A DNA stretch of 64,000 bases from contig NW_002060946.1 of NCBI RefSeq assembly GCF_000150275.1, positions 803,815-867,814 on the forward strand, in the 5' to 3' direction. The notes beneath the pieces are model-generated. The model saw only the letters and a list, made by a program, of their open reading frames with translations. It made no database searches and was not told the origin of the DNA. Source of the stretch: Trichoplax adhaerens (taxonomy: Eukaryota; Placozoa; Uniplacotomia; Trichoplacea; Trichoplacidae). Each line of letters begins with the position of its first letter. Within the stretch, counting starts at the first letter, position 1. The position numbers were made by a program, and so were the translations under genes. This document shows, piece by piece, positions 51,661-64,000 of the stretch.

Positions 51661-54013
51661 ATAAAAGTAGCAACCTTGCTACTTGGTAGCCTGATTATCT
51701 GTAAAGAAATTACTGCAGTATGTAACAAGTTGCCAACATACAATACGTTTTCAGAAATTCAACTATAATATTCGACTACTACATTTTATTAATGGTGCTA
51801 ACAAGTACCATCAGGATATTACCAACTCATACTGTACTTATTCAATTTTACGTCACGTAAGGAGAAAAGCTATTTGTGTGTCTGTATGATAGTTATGTAA
51901 GCTCGTCGCAGCTTAATTTACTGCTCTAGCAGATCTACAACGAAGCCAATGAAAGACTGTAGTTGAGCGTGTTAAATAATTAAATGAGTTGTCATTTTTT
52001 ATTCTAGTTTTCTTTTCAACCCGTAAAACTAAATAAACTCGTGCGAAGCTTGCAGAATTAGCAGATGAACGATTTTATTATTAATCAGATCTTTATATTA
52101 TTATTGTTATAACTATGGTTATATGAGATTTTAAAATGGATAATTTCATATTTTAATTATAGTATAGTATATAATAGTTCTGCTAGCTAAAACCAAATTG
52201 AGGTTACTGCTACAGAATTATTTCCGTTGGCAGACCACCAAGACAGTAGTGTTCATGACCATGTTAGTTACTGTGTAGCTGCATTTATTATTTTTAAACT
52301 CACCTGTACAACTGTATTGCAATAGCTGCTTTGCACAATACGACGAATTCATTTATATATGCTTTATACATACATAAATATCTTCATAGTATTCAATGCC
52401 AACACTTCTAAACTGTAGATGGCGCTCTTTGCAATCAATTATCGCAAATGCTGTACCTTGTAGTAGCATTCATTTTGCGGTATTATATAGTACAATGTTG
52501 TGATTTCGTAAATATTAATTAACAGTGTCGGATACACGAACGGTAGCAATTGTAATTATAAGCGCCCAGATCAAAGTTAGCTCTATTTAAGCAAAAGCAT
52601 CAGATTATTTCATCACAATCTCCCAGGGTAATTAACAATTGTCGCTTATTTTAAATAAACGTACTACCTATTAAAAAATTACAAATCTTACTTCGGATCT
52701 CTAAATTAAAGCCTTGATATCTATAATCGCTGAATGCCATCGCAGTATCAAAAACTCTCATTTTGACTTTTACTCCACTTTATATGGACAAGCATTTGCT
52801 TTTATCACATCCTCTGATAAATAATAGCCATTTTTACGTACCCCGGCTATATTTTAGTTCGGAAATATGAACGCGCGCTAATTTCAATTTCTCCAATAGG
52901 TTTGAGAACACTCGGTAACTTTGTAATTCTGTGAATAAGCCACAAATGGAAGCTGCAGCTTCATAATTTCAGGATACTGCATCATATTGGTGAAATTTGA
53001 GTTGTGATAAAATACTCGTGTGATGTACGCGTATACTTTTCTATAACATTTCTTTAACCCAAGTTGGCATAACTATAGTGATGCTTAGCACTGTGTACAT
53101 ACGTATATACAAATTCAACACTCCAATGATGTAAATCAGTTTGATGATCGCGGTAACTTGCATTGATGTCAATATCACGACTGAAAAATTATGTCAGCAA
53201 AACAATTTATTGCGGGGTGTGGTAAAGATGACACACTGTTGTAAGGTTGAACTGAAATGTAAATTCTTGTACTGCCTGATCGCATTTGTTCTTCGCGTAT
53301 TATCAATATACCTACAACTATCGAAATGCATGTGGCAGCGTAAAAATCCGAAAGATGTATGATATTTTGATGCGAACACAGCAAAAGTGCAGTAACGCTA
53401 CCTTTGTATATTGTATATTATTCAAAAAAAAGTGTATAAAAGTACCTAAAATGCGGTTACATCAAACAAAAGGTAAAACCAGTTGTACATTTAGTATTAC
53501 GCAGGGAAAGAATTGAATATCGTATACTGAAATGACAATAAAAGAAATAGAAAAACGCAAAACGTTTGTAACGTCTATCTACCATATTCTCCGCGTTCAC
53601 TACACAAAACTTAAAGTAAAAATTATCGAAAAATTTCGTGTAGCAAGTTATATTTGTTAAGTAAGCTATTTTAGGTGTTTTGTTCGTAGATCATTAATGA
53701 ATCATTACGCTATTATACAAGGAATGTTAATCACAGTTTAAAAGGCTTAAACAGTATGTACAGCTAAGGAAAATTTTAACACAGATTTCAACAACGCCAA
53801 GAAGAGTGACTTATAATAACGCAACAATTTCGTCGGGAACAAAATTACAACTGAAATTCTAATCAGAATATAAGAAAATGATAGATTAGGAATTTAACGA
53901 TAATACGAAATCGTGTTTATAGCTAGTAGCAGTTTTAAGATTTTAATCTAGATAATTAGTTATTAGCACGACGTCGAATGACATATATTGCACTTTTTAC
54001 AGAAATTTATGCC
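51661..54013. other. intergenic region between convergent elongase and STAG genes
   Basis: Contains the 3' untranslated regions of both neighbours. AT-rich, with no exon, RNA gene or structured repeat recognised. Confidence 0.6.
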
Positions 54014-57000
54014 TTAAGCCTTTTCCATCAACTTGCTATAATTGTAGCGTATTTTCCGACTCGATTTTTTCTCTTTTGGTTGGCTAGCTAGCCAAGATTC
54101 TTGAGAATCAGGAGCGTCAATATAATCAGATCTAAGGATCATGATAAAGAAGTGTTAGCATTCAAGTGTGGTATTTATAAGAAATATCACGTAAGCAAAA
54201 TCATAGCATAATCTGTTCATATTATTCCTTTAGTATTTCGCTGTAATGTCATAATCTACTTACTCGCTATCTGAACTTTCACTCTCGACAGCTTCCTTGC
54301 TAATTGATTCAGCAATTTCGCTTTCATCATGCTTACCGCTATTATCTTTTGTCTTAACTTCTTTACCTTTCTTTACTTTAGCACCTTTTTGGCTGTCCTC
54401 AACATCCATTGATCTGTCTTTACTTGTGGTATCGTTACTGTTGTTTATAGAATTCTAATTGCAATATCATAAAAGTTCTCTATCAACTTTAATCTATAAA
54501 GGAATGCAATATTAGATGTGGTTATTACATTTGACTGTCTAGCAGCTGTACGGCCGGATGACCTCATGGAACGTCGTCCTTTCGATTTTCTTTTCCCCTT
54601 CTGCTCTTTTACCGCCTTATCTTTGCTCAGCCATTCGTCTTCCTGAGGCTCTGTAGGTAGAATGTAACACTTCAGCACATGACTGACCTAGACTCATTTA
54701 CTCAATTCCCGAGAGCAATTATATTCAAAATTACCTTCTACGGGTTCACTATCTGCTTTGTCGTCTTTGTCATCTTCAATATCAGCCGCTTCTTCTGCAT
54801 TGTTTTTCTCACCTTTTAAACCTTCAAAGTATATCCGAAGAGGGTATAACTCTTCATTTCTCATATTCGATTTCAGTTCACTAGGTAATAAATCTTCCAA
54901 AAAAGGCAGCCTAATAGTGAGGGATGTTATTACATCAATAATCGCTACATCTGGTGATCGCCTGACCAATAGATATAAAAGAAAAACAATACTTTTAGGA
55001 TGCTTATACTAACACTCCTGCCGTTTTACTGCTTTTATCAACATCTAACAATCTGCACGAAAATTCGTTTAAAATAACTAAGAAAGGCAAGCGAGGATAT
55101 GTAGGGACATCGTCGGATTTTTCAAGGGCATATTTGATTCCATCCCTAACCAATAAAAAAAGATGTCAAAAAGTGTTGATAGTTAAAACAACCACTATTC
55201 AATAACCAAAAATCATTTCGGTTTTACCTATGTAAATTAATGAGATTTTGTCTGGTTGACTGGCTCTTGAGAGATTCTACTCCAAACGTTAAACCGAAGC
55301 GTCGTGCTAACTCCTACGATGTTCAAAAATTTGTTAAATAGAAATGAAACTAGGATATAAATATTCATTTACGAGTAAATACCTTTAACGGCTCAATATC
55401 TTTCAAGACGGATGAAGGACTTGCCAAATTTTCAAATTTAACACTTTCAAAAGCCTGTTAATTAAAATATTTGCAACGTTTATAGCCAATAAATATCTTG
55501 ACAATGTAATTCATAGACGCTAAACTCACTTGCTGAAGACTTAAAAGGATCGTCGTTGTATATGCGGACAGATTACTTTGCCTTACTTTCGTCATGACAT
55601 ACTTAATAATATCTCCAAAATCTTTAAATCTCTGGCGTAAATTAACAGAGGAAGAATTTCCCCAAATTAACAGAGTATCGATTATCAGTTAATAACTAAG
55701 AAAAAACTTCGTATATTACTTCCGTTTTCACGTATGAAATATTTCCATCATGATGAAGTTACCTTCAAATAATTAGCGAAGACTGGTGCAGCCAATTCGG
55801 TGTCAAATATTTTGTATACAATTAATTTACAAAATGCCGCTAATAAATTTCGTTTTTCACAAAACATTTCATAGTCGCTGTCTGGTACATCTACACAGAA
55901 ATTTGAAACTTTACCAAGTCGCTAATGATGGATGCAAACGATACGACATCAATTTTACCGTCTTTGCGAGATTCCAAATCAAAATCTTCATCAACATCGA
56001 AAACACATGACACAATAAAGTCTCTACAACGAATCTGAATGCTTCGATCAGTTTCATAAGCAAGTATGGTGGCAGGATCTATTTCAGTTCATTGTAATAG
56101 AAAATAAATATCGTACCGAATTTGTTAGGCATAACTAATATTACAGGACAATGTCACTTTCATATTATTCGTACCTGACTCCATTAAAGGCTTGGATACC
56201 ATCATAAGAGTGTCGCAAAGAATACAAAATACCTAAAACGAAAAAAATTATTTTAAGTTTCAACCAATTTTATTTTTTCATAATCAATCTGAATTTTACC
56301 TTTTTCTGAACAATGGAATTACCAAATTGCATTAATTCGTCACACATTCTCAGCAAATGGTTAAAGTTCTCCAATAAAGGACCTGTTTTCAACTATGGTA
56401 ATTGACTTAAACGTTAATTTTTAATTGTCCATCGTTAATGGTTAATGAAATAAAATTAAGATTACTAAATTACTGATGACAGTGACAACTACTTGAATCA
56501 ATAGATATTCTCATCAGCCTACAAAATGTACCTGTCCACCTTCAGCTTCGTCATCCGAGAATTCCCAAGCAAGACTTAGTTGAACGCCTGACATTGCTAG
56601 GCATAACATCTACGATAGTGTTGACAATGCATTAATTCAAATAAACAAGAGAAAATAGTTAGAATACTTTAATTAAGGGATAACGAAACTACTTAGTTCA
56701 TACTGACCTCATCGTTAATCGATTTTCTAAGCCCGTAATCTACGACCGCGTTAAAATATGGTATGCACTCCCATGCCTTTATATTAAATTCTCTACAAAA
56801 TGCACATCAACATATTAAAGAAAGTACAAAATTTCTTAAAATAATAACCTTTGAATAATGATTAACACGTACTTGTGCATAACTATGATTTTTCTTAAGT
56901 ACGTTAGCATATTTATTTCCGTATCATGGTCACATTCTGACAACGCCTAAAAAATGTAGAGAATCATCAGGATTACAAATTGAGGAGAAAGCTACACCCA

Positions 57001-60000
57001 TGACGTCTTAATATAATGAGATTGAGATTTACCCTCTCAACATTATCATTGATAGCTTCTTTTCCTCCAGTGCCTCCGAATATTTCCTTAAATTCATCTG
57101 TAACCCTGTCCATAATTTTGTGACGAGTAACTTCCTAATAACAAAAAATTAATAAAACAGCACGCTACTAAGAAATTGGTGTATCCGTTGATTTTACAGA
57201 TCTTCTAACCCTTTACGAGCATATTAACTATGTTAACAAATACCAATCTATCAATAGTATTGCTTATTTAACGATAATACAAACCACAGCTGTTTTAACA
57301 TTAGATTCTTCGCCTAACAAACAACGTAACGTCTTGGCGCATACATCAAGCACCTAATACGCAAATAGATATTGATCACTGAGAATATATCATTTTGTAA
57401 CCGTCATCTACTGATATATATCACGTACACACCTCCATATCCGTATGTTTGTCTAGAATTCCTTCTATTTGTTTTAGCAACGCTTCCAAAACCTGGATAT
57501 AATATAAATTTCACGCCGGATGGAAATACGTTATTGCATAATTTAAACTTACTTCATTTAAACGAAGTTACTTAAATTTAACGCATACGTTTTGAAGCTC
57601 CATTTCTCCATACGCATCTAAGTCCATATATTGGGGTATTTCTACAAGAAATCCTATCTTTTCTCTTTCCGCAGAAAACTGCAGATCATTTGATATACTT
57701 TAGTATTGCGACAAGAAATAACTAGAAATATCACATGTAATGATCACTATAGATTATACCTTAGCGAGAAGTTTCGGCAATATAAAGGAAAAATGTGTAC
57801 TAATCCCATCTTTGAGTGATCGCTGGGCCCTTTTCTCTTTGCTAGAGATAAATCCCTAAGTAAAAACTGGATTAGCTACTAAAGGCTTACTTGCATTCAA
57901 TAGCTAGTCTTCATAGATCTGTTACAATAGTACCTTTTTCCCCATCTGCCTACCAGGTGGCCCATGACCAACAGAACCTTGCTTAATAGCACAGCACATG
58001 ATCTTGATAAGTCTAAATTCTTCCTCATCATCTAATGGTTCTTCATCTTCCTTTAAGTGTTGACCTAAAAGCATTCCAGTCATTATTTCCCAATCCTAGG
58101 AACGTTTAATTGAGGAACATCAGATATCCAAAGTTAGAATCATGGAAATAATATTTAAAGCATGGTTTTAATTTACCTTTGTTTTCTTACCTTAAGTAAT
58201 TCTGTGGAATTCCATAAGCTATCAACTAGATAGTCCGCTAATTCATGTACCTGCAAAAAAATATAACTGTAACATGCGACACCAAGTAAAAGCGAGACAA
58301 ATATGAATTGTATAATATAATAGCTGGTAACGACTTACTTCCGTATCGATAAAGAATCGGATCAAATCTTTCATCATGCGTATCTTGGCTTTCTTTTTCA
58401 TTAAATCTTAAAATGATTTGCAAATTAATCACCCATCGTAAAAATCATATTTATCTTATATTTGTTACTACCGGTAGAAACACCATCATCTTTTTCCGTA
58501 TCATTGTCACCAGAAAACAACCAAGTACTAAGAAATTCTCCAGCAGCATGACTAATGTTCGGGTTGGAACAAAATACAAGCCGATAGACTTGAGCGCAAG
58601 CAACATCATCTAAAATATCTTCGTATCTTTGGAATAAACCGGAGTACAGGTAGATAGAAAAATTAAAATAAATACTAGGGAATGAAAGCAAAACTGCCGA
58701 GTCAATGTCTACCTCAATAATATGGTCATTAATTTTATACTTTCTACGCAAACATCACATTCTTTATCGGACGTCATAATGATCATTCGTTCCTAAGATA
58801 GCAAAGTTAAGTATAATTACTGTATAATAGTTATAAGTATAAATGGAATAATTAATCTCACTTACGCAAAATCTTTTAGTGAAGATATTCAATTGAGAAG
58901 AGAAATTCGCAACAGAGTACAGTTCCTGTAATACTTTGACCGCAGCAATGCGAACTGAACTGACCTATATCAAAAAATTAAGTAATTTGTGGACATCATA
59001 AATTAATACACTATTAACGAAGTAAGGTAACTGTAAGTTTATAGCAAACTAAATCATACCCAGCGTTTCTACTATACCTTATCGTTCAATGTCCACCCGA
59101 TATATTTCATACAGTTATCATTCAAAAAAAGTGGACTGAAGATATGAAGAAACATCATAAGTTTTGTAACAGCTATCGCCAGTAATCATACACCGTGTAA
59201 TCTTAATCACAATCGAAAAAATCAATTACAGACATTCAGGTATACCTATAATATCTAATCCAATTTCCTAACTGTTCTATGCACAACGTCCTAATCTGAG
59301 GATTTATATCTCTATAATAAAAAGTAATTTAAATTAAGAAATACTCTTACAACATTAACTAATAGGATTAAGATTACCTATAACGATGAACGAAGACACC
59401 AGTAAGAATATTCTTTAACAAATTTTCAAGAAAGGAAACATTCTCTTTAAGCTAAGAGTAGATGAATAAACGAGGCCTGTTGTAACATGTGACACTCCAA
59501 CAAATGAGATAAAAGGGATTATACCCGATCACATTTCGCAGTTAATGTATCTATCTTGTCACGGCCTTTTTTAGAGCTTGACTTTCTTTTTTCATTTTGT
59601 AGCTGATGCTGTAATGTAAATGATCCTGTTATCTATTACTTGCGCATGTTCTTTTAAAATTACGAGAATATAAGTAAGATGAGTATACTAATCGGAATGC
59701 TTCAGCTCAAAAATACCTGGCTAACTTCCAATTCTCGTTTGACAGTTGTAATGACGGTAATTAATCCATTCCCAAGGTGCATCCCTATAAATAGCGCAGA
59801 TATAAAATATAAAATTATAAAATTGACAATGATAGCCGAAGGCATCTTGACAATTTTGACATCACCTAGGAATGTGCTCGTGTGCCTAAAAGCCCTAACT
59901 TGAGAATCAGCAAGTCTTATAAGCCATGATACAACAACAACCATGACATCATCATCATAGATAATATCATTCTGACAAGCAGCTACAAATTGGACAATAA

Positions 60001-62437
60001 AATCGCGCAAGTATCCCTACAACCAAAATCGATTTAAAAAAGATTATTAAACTCATGAAAATTACTTTTAATTCAAAGCCGCAATACAAGCAAGCCATGC
60101 GAAGGAAACGTTACCTTCAGTTTCTTATATTTAGGTCCGGTCATGATAATAGGATATTCATTGCTATCCTGCAATTAAAGTTAAATATTATATTATTACC
60201 AAGTAATTAACTTATGAACAGCGTAGCATTGAATGACAAATTGGTACGCCACTTCACGGTTAATGTATTCCCAGTAATCTGAAAGCAGACCTCATCAAAT
60301 TTTAAAGTTAATTCTTGAATAGACTTGATATTTTCGGACTCTTTCAACATTTCTTCCGTAACAACGCCTGCAATGGTACAATATAAGAAAAATTAAGTAA
60401 TGCACATATACAATGCAGAGTCCTGCAAATCACTTCAAATGACATTGTGGTTTAGTTATGTTCTCTGTGATAAATTCACCACGATATAGTGTTACGATAG
60501 ATGATAATGGTAAAGCGCGTAAGTATGTCCTAAAGCAATATATTTATCATTTTTAATTATCGTAAACACCTACCTTTACAGCCACAGCAATGAACAATAA
60601 ATTGAACAAGCTCTATCAGTCCTTTTTTATTATTTTGATTGTAATGAGTTATCCAATCATCGATGGTCATCTAGGAAAAATTTACAATTTTTTTACGTTG
60701 TTATCACGTTTAATAACCAAGCATCAAATTCCATGATTTGATATGCACCTGCATAGCTTGTCCACTTAATACGGCCGCAAATATACTAGCATCATGTTCT
60801 ACATTTAATACTTTTTTGGCAGTACTACGTCTTTTACGTTTCGCAACAGGTGTACTATCTTCTGTCTTATTAAGCTACAATATCAAGGTTCGATGATAAT
60901 TATAATTAGATGAATGAATTTGTGAAATTATTAACAGGAATTAAATGTTTAATCATTGCTATACCATAACAAGCATACATTATTTGATATCATATCAGCA
61001 TATAGAATTTATCGTTTTTATGTCCTTACACTTCTTTTACGCGGACTTGTCAAATTTTTAGCACGATTGTTTTTTCCCTTTTTCTGCGATGCAGGCGTAT
61101 ATTCTTCGTCACTAATACAGAATTGATGCTTTAGCTATCATAACATTTTCTATCAACTCTTAAGTCTAATGTTTTTTTATTCACTCTAGTACTGATTTAA
61201 TCTACCTAAATTTGCTATCAAAATTAATCTTTACCCACTTAATTATTAACATATTAACAAAAAGTCAATTTATTACTTCGACTAAGAAAGCTATTGTGAG
61301 GCACCTACAACATACATACGACGTTAATTAATAGAATAGAATATCATCACATCGTTTCACCCTCATATTACTGTATTATTGCCGCTATGGTAAATTTCAG
61401 AGCTGGTGGGTAATCCTTCACTTAAATCTATAACAAATGACTACAATTATAACCAAGTGCCTTTCTCGTTGAATTTTAAACTAGCAATAAAGTGCAATAC
61501 ATTCAATCAGTAGTAGGCTACAACTAAGCAACAAATACTAGAAATGTTTGGTGTAACTATGACTCTTTTATGCCGGAGTATTTAATGAATCTATCCATTG
61601 TCTATAGCATAAATCAGCACATATACACGTATATAATGAGTAGATATATAGGTAACGTTAATAAATCTTCTGCAGCACTACAAATATTAAGACTTTCAAT
61701 ATGTGTCAACAGGCCTGTAGTAAAATATATATTTACTCGTATAAGAAGTACAATCAATTGATTAATCAATTAAAAAGAGACTTTTTCATATAAAAAACTT
61801 AATTACTTTATCTCATCTTCAGATGCGGTTACTCTCTCATTCTCATCAACATCGCCATCTACAAAAAAATTGGTCTTGGTAACCTTCCTTCGTTTTGGAG
61901 TCTAAATATTGGGTAATAAATAGAAGCAACGGCTTCATCAATTCATATTAAATGATCTTTCTGTCAACTAGCACTAACTAATTTATATTTGATAAATACG
62001 TAAATCAATTCAAATGGTAGTATATCCATGCCGACATTAGTTACAAGAAAGAACTTATTGAGTATCATTTTACTGAACTCCAAACGTAAACATTGCATAT
62101 TATAAATTGTCTTGTCCAGCATGGAGACATATTTAAATTAGAGTATAGTGAAAAGATGAGTCCTTATATCGACTTAAGATGTAGTAAACAACTATAAAGA
62201 TATGCAGTATTCGTATCTAACCAATATAGGGTAAAAATTGACTTTACTATAGAAATATGCCATGTTGGTAAAATCGACTATTTTACAATAAGAATATGAA
62301 TATCCTGTAAAAAAGATTTAAGATAATATTGAAAATTATAAAAATTATACAACACTTACCCGCGTTTTAGACTGCCTTCCTTTATTAGCGGCAGGATTGC
62401 CCGGTGAAGTACTTTTCCTTTTACGTAAAGTAGGCAT
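54014..62437 (-). CDS. STAG2: STAG/SA/Scc3 cohesin subunit
   Basis: HEAT-repeat subunit of nuclear cohesin that binds the kleisin RAD21 and, in animals, CTCF. More than 25 short exons run from ATG 62435-62437 to the stop at 54014-54016. The N-terminus is basic and low-complexity (MPTLRKRKSTSPGNPAANKG). Then come DDWITHYNQNNKKG (about 60.65 kb), IIYDDDVMVVVVSWLIRLAD and DSQVRAFRHTSTFL (59.87-60.03 kb). The stromalin conservative domain (59.1-59.45 kb) reads GVFVHRYR, INPQIRTLCIEQLGNWI and MKYIGWTLNDK. Further along are SHAAGEFLSTWLF (58.55 kb), VHELADYLVDSLW (58.2 kb), CCAIKQGSVGHGPPGR (57.97 kb), KRNLLAAFCKLIVYKIF (55.83 kb), GDIIKYVMTKVRQ (55.6 kb) and ELARRFGLTFGVESL (55.3 kb). The tail is acidic/basic low-complexity and ends RKIRYNYSKLMEKA. 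The human orthologue (STAG1, 2 or 3) cannot be assigned from sequence alone; the symbol marks the family. Confidence 0.95.
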
Positions 62438-62446
62438 GGAGAACTG

Positions 62447-62466
62447 AGGTGGTGGTGGTGGTGGTC
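62447..62466. repeat. GGT/ACC trinucleotide run next to the STAG start
   Basis: Six to seven GGT units (CCA/ACC on the coding strand) in the probable 5' leader, about 10-30 nt before the start codon. Confidence 0.9.
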
Positions 62467-62489
62467 AATGGATATCTATGGAACATGAA

Positions 62490-62965
62490 TTGTAAAAAAT
62501 CACTATTCATTACAGTAACGTACGAGCGTTGCGTATGGAGAGAATTAGCAACTAAAAAAATAATTCGAACTATCTCAGTGTTCTATTTATCTACGATCAA
62601 GACAGACTAGGTAACATTGTAACGCATGGTAACCATACTATAACTTGTGGAATGATATATTACGTATATCATTTGAAGGTATCATTTAGCATTTCCTCTT
62701 ACTCGTACAGTATTTAGAATACCAAAAACGAATCACTGTCCATTACAGTAATATACTATACTCACATAGCTTGAGAAAAGAATGAACAAATGAAAATTAA
62801 TTTGAACTATTTCAAAGTTCCATTTTATCTACAATCAATACAGAATAAGCAGCATTGCCATGCCATGCATGGTAGTAATGCTGAAGTTTGCGGAATAGCA
62901 TAGTGTATTATTTGAAGTGTCATTTAGCATTTCCTATTCTTGGTACGGTATTTTTAGTTCCTATC
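62490..62965. repeat. two diverged tandem copies, about 240 bp each
   Basis: Units at about 62,490-62,728 and 62,729-62,965 share, in the same order, CATTACAGTAA, GAACTATxTCA(A)AGTT, TTATCTACxATCAA, GCATGGTA, and CATTTAGCATTTCCT at their ends. Substitutions and small indels are scattered throughout, so the duplication is not recent. Confidence 0.75.
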
Positions 62966-63709
62966 CATGTTACTGAAATAGATAATCAGCCAACAGAATG
63001 CAACCACTACAATGTCGTAACATGAATACTAATAACCGAGTGGATGCAACTGTCATAAACTGTATCTTTCACTCTTTTCCACTGTCAAGGAGAATATCAA
63101 AGTATAAATCCATTTGTATCTTCCACGCGGGCAAGTACAGTATTGAATGTCAGTGAATGTATAGTAGTCCTGGATAAAGCGTCTCTCTTCTATCCTACAG
63201 TATTTCCCGCCGTAGACGAGTTGCTATCCAATTTCTAATTGTTCATAATAGTCTGTTGGCCAACTTTAACCAAAGAGTAAAGTAATTCTACTTGTCTAGT
63301 TTACTCTTAATCCATGTAGACTACCATAGCCACTCTTTCTACATTGTAAAGTGTGTAATAAAAGCAAGCCTAATGCTGTACAGTGCATAAAATAGAACAT
63401 ACAACTATGAGATCTTTCAACAGACTGTGTACAAAAGTGCACTCATTTTGCCACCAATTCAACAACAACATTTGCCATTCTCAATTTGCTGTCATTACGT
63501 CTACCCCATACCAGTACAAAGAGCTAGTTATTTTTTAAGGGTATTTCAATCAGCTTTTAATCCTAAGCCTAGAAACTTACCGAAATTGCGACCAGCAACA
63601 GTAACAGTGAATGCAGGTTGATTTGGGCAGAAAATTGCAACAACGTCTGTGATAGAGGAAAGTGAAATGCAAGAAGCACTGAGTGCCTTAAATGGCAAAT
63701 AGCTTCAAT

Positions 63710-64000
63710 ACAGTTCTATTCACCAATCAGACTGGAGTGTACTGTATCGTGTAGTAGTATTCAACATATACTGTACCCTGGCAGATCGCGCTACAGTACC
63801 TATATCAAGATTCTTGCCATCAACACCAGCACGTTGCATTCACTCACTTGCAAGTTGTAACGCGTTACGAGACCTGGACGTAAACCGTACAATACCAAAG
63901 GCTACTGGAAATACCAAGTACTGTACACTGTACACTGTAGCTTCCGGGAGTCCTTGACACTACTGTCCACAGTGTACAGTATAGTACAAGGGATACAGTA
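63710..64000. repeat. ACAGTACTGT palindrome cluster at the right edge
   Basis: GTACTGTAC, ACACTGTACACTGTAGC and GTGTACAGTATAGTACAAGG units recur to the end of the window; sparser units start near 63,136. Confidence 0.65.

Larger units (their letters stand above)
62438..64000. other. upstream region of STAG, to window edge
   Basis: No further exon recognised. Holds a GGT microsatellite beside the STAG start, a diverged 240-bp duplication (62,490-62,965) and palindrome units from about 63,120 to the end. Confidence 0.6.

Noticed and set aside
54758-55012. Ser-rich plus-strand frame
   Set aside because: Antisense of the acidic STAG exon (EDDKDDKADSE); a compositional shadow.

Overview
The window is eukaryotic, AT-rich and intron-rich. 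Genes are broken into many short exons with GT..AG introns, and the protein set is animal-type: a TM9SF2-like pair, UBAC2, a PIX-type RhoGEF, AGFG, FIS1, an ELOVL6-type elongase and a STAG cohesin subunit. Compact introns, AT-richness and strikingly vertebrate-like gene linkage suggest an early-branching animal such as a placozoan. That is inference; no ribosomal or mitochondrial marker is present. Exon models below were read by eye from splice signals, frame continuity and family resemblance. For UBAC2, AGFG and FIS1 the summed exon lengths close in frame.

Layout: (1) <1-6342, minus: TM9SF2-like gene A, missing only its last exon at the left edge. (2) 6343-10270: gene-poor, with an 85-95 bp tandem repeat. 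(3) 10271-12882, plus: UBAC2. (4) 14957-20966, minus: TM9SF2-like gene B, a complete but diverged second copy. (5) 22648-31740, minus: PIX (ARHGEF6/7)-like gene with SH3, two consecutive DH-PH cassettes and a GIT-binding-like C-terminus; a 50-N gap lies between the cassettes. (6) 33174-40322, plus: AGFG1 with a ladder of small symmetric FG exons, one freshly duplicated. (7) 43207-45917, plus: FIS1. (8) 50824-51660, plus: single-exon ELOVL6-type elongase. (9) 54014-62437, minus: STAG/SA cohesin subunit. Intergenic stretches hold clusters of a self-complementary ACAGTACTGT-type motif, densest upstream of AGFG, FIS1, ELOVL and STAG.

The genes do not form one pathway. Two sets of them are neighbours in the human genome as I recall the map: UBAC2-TM9SF2-ARHGEF7 (13q32-q34) and AGFG2-FIS1-STAG3 (7q22), so the window looks like a fusion of two ancient linkage blocks. 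The most unusual single item is the PIX-like gene. Its 13 DH-PH exons occur twice, and the SH3 (before copy 1) and GIT-binding end (after copy 2) imply one protein with a duplicated exchange-factor cassette.
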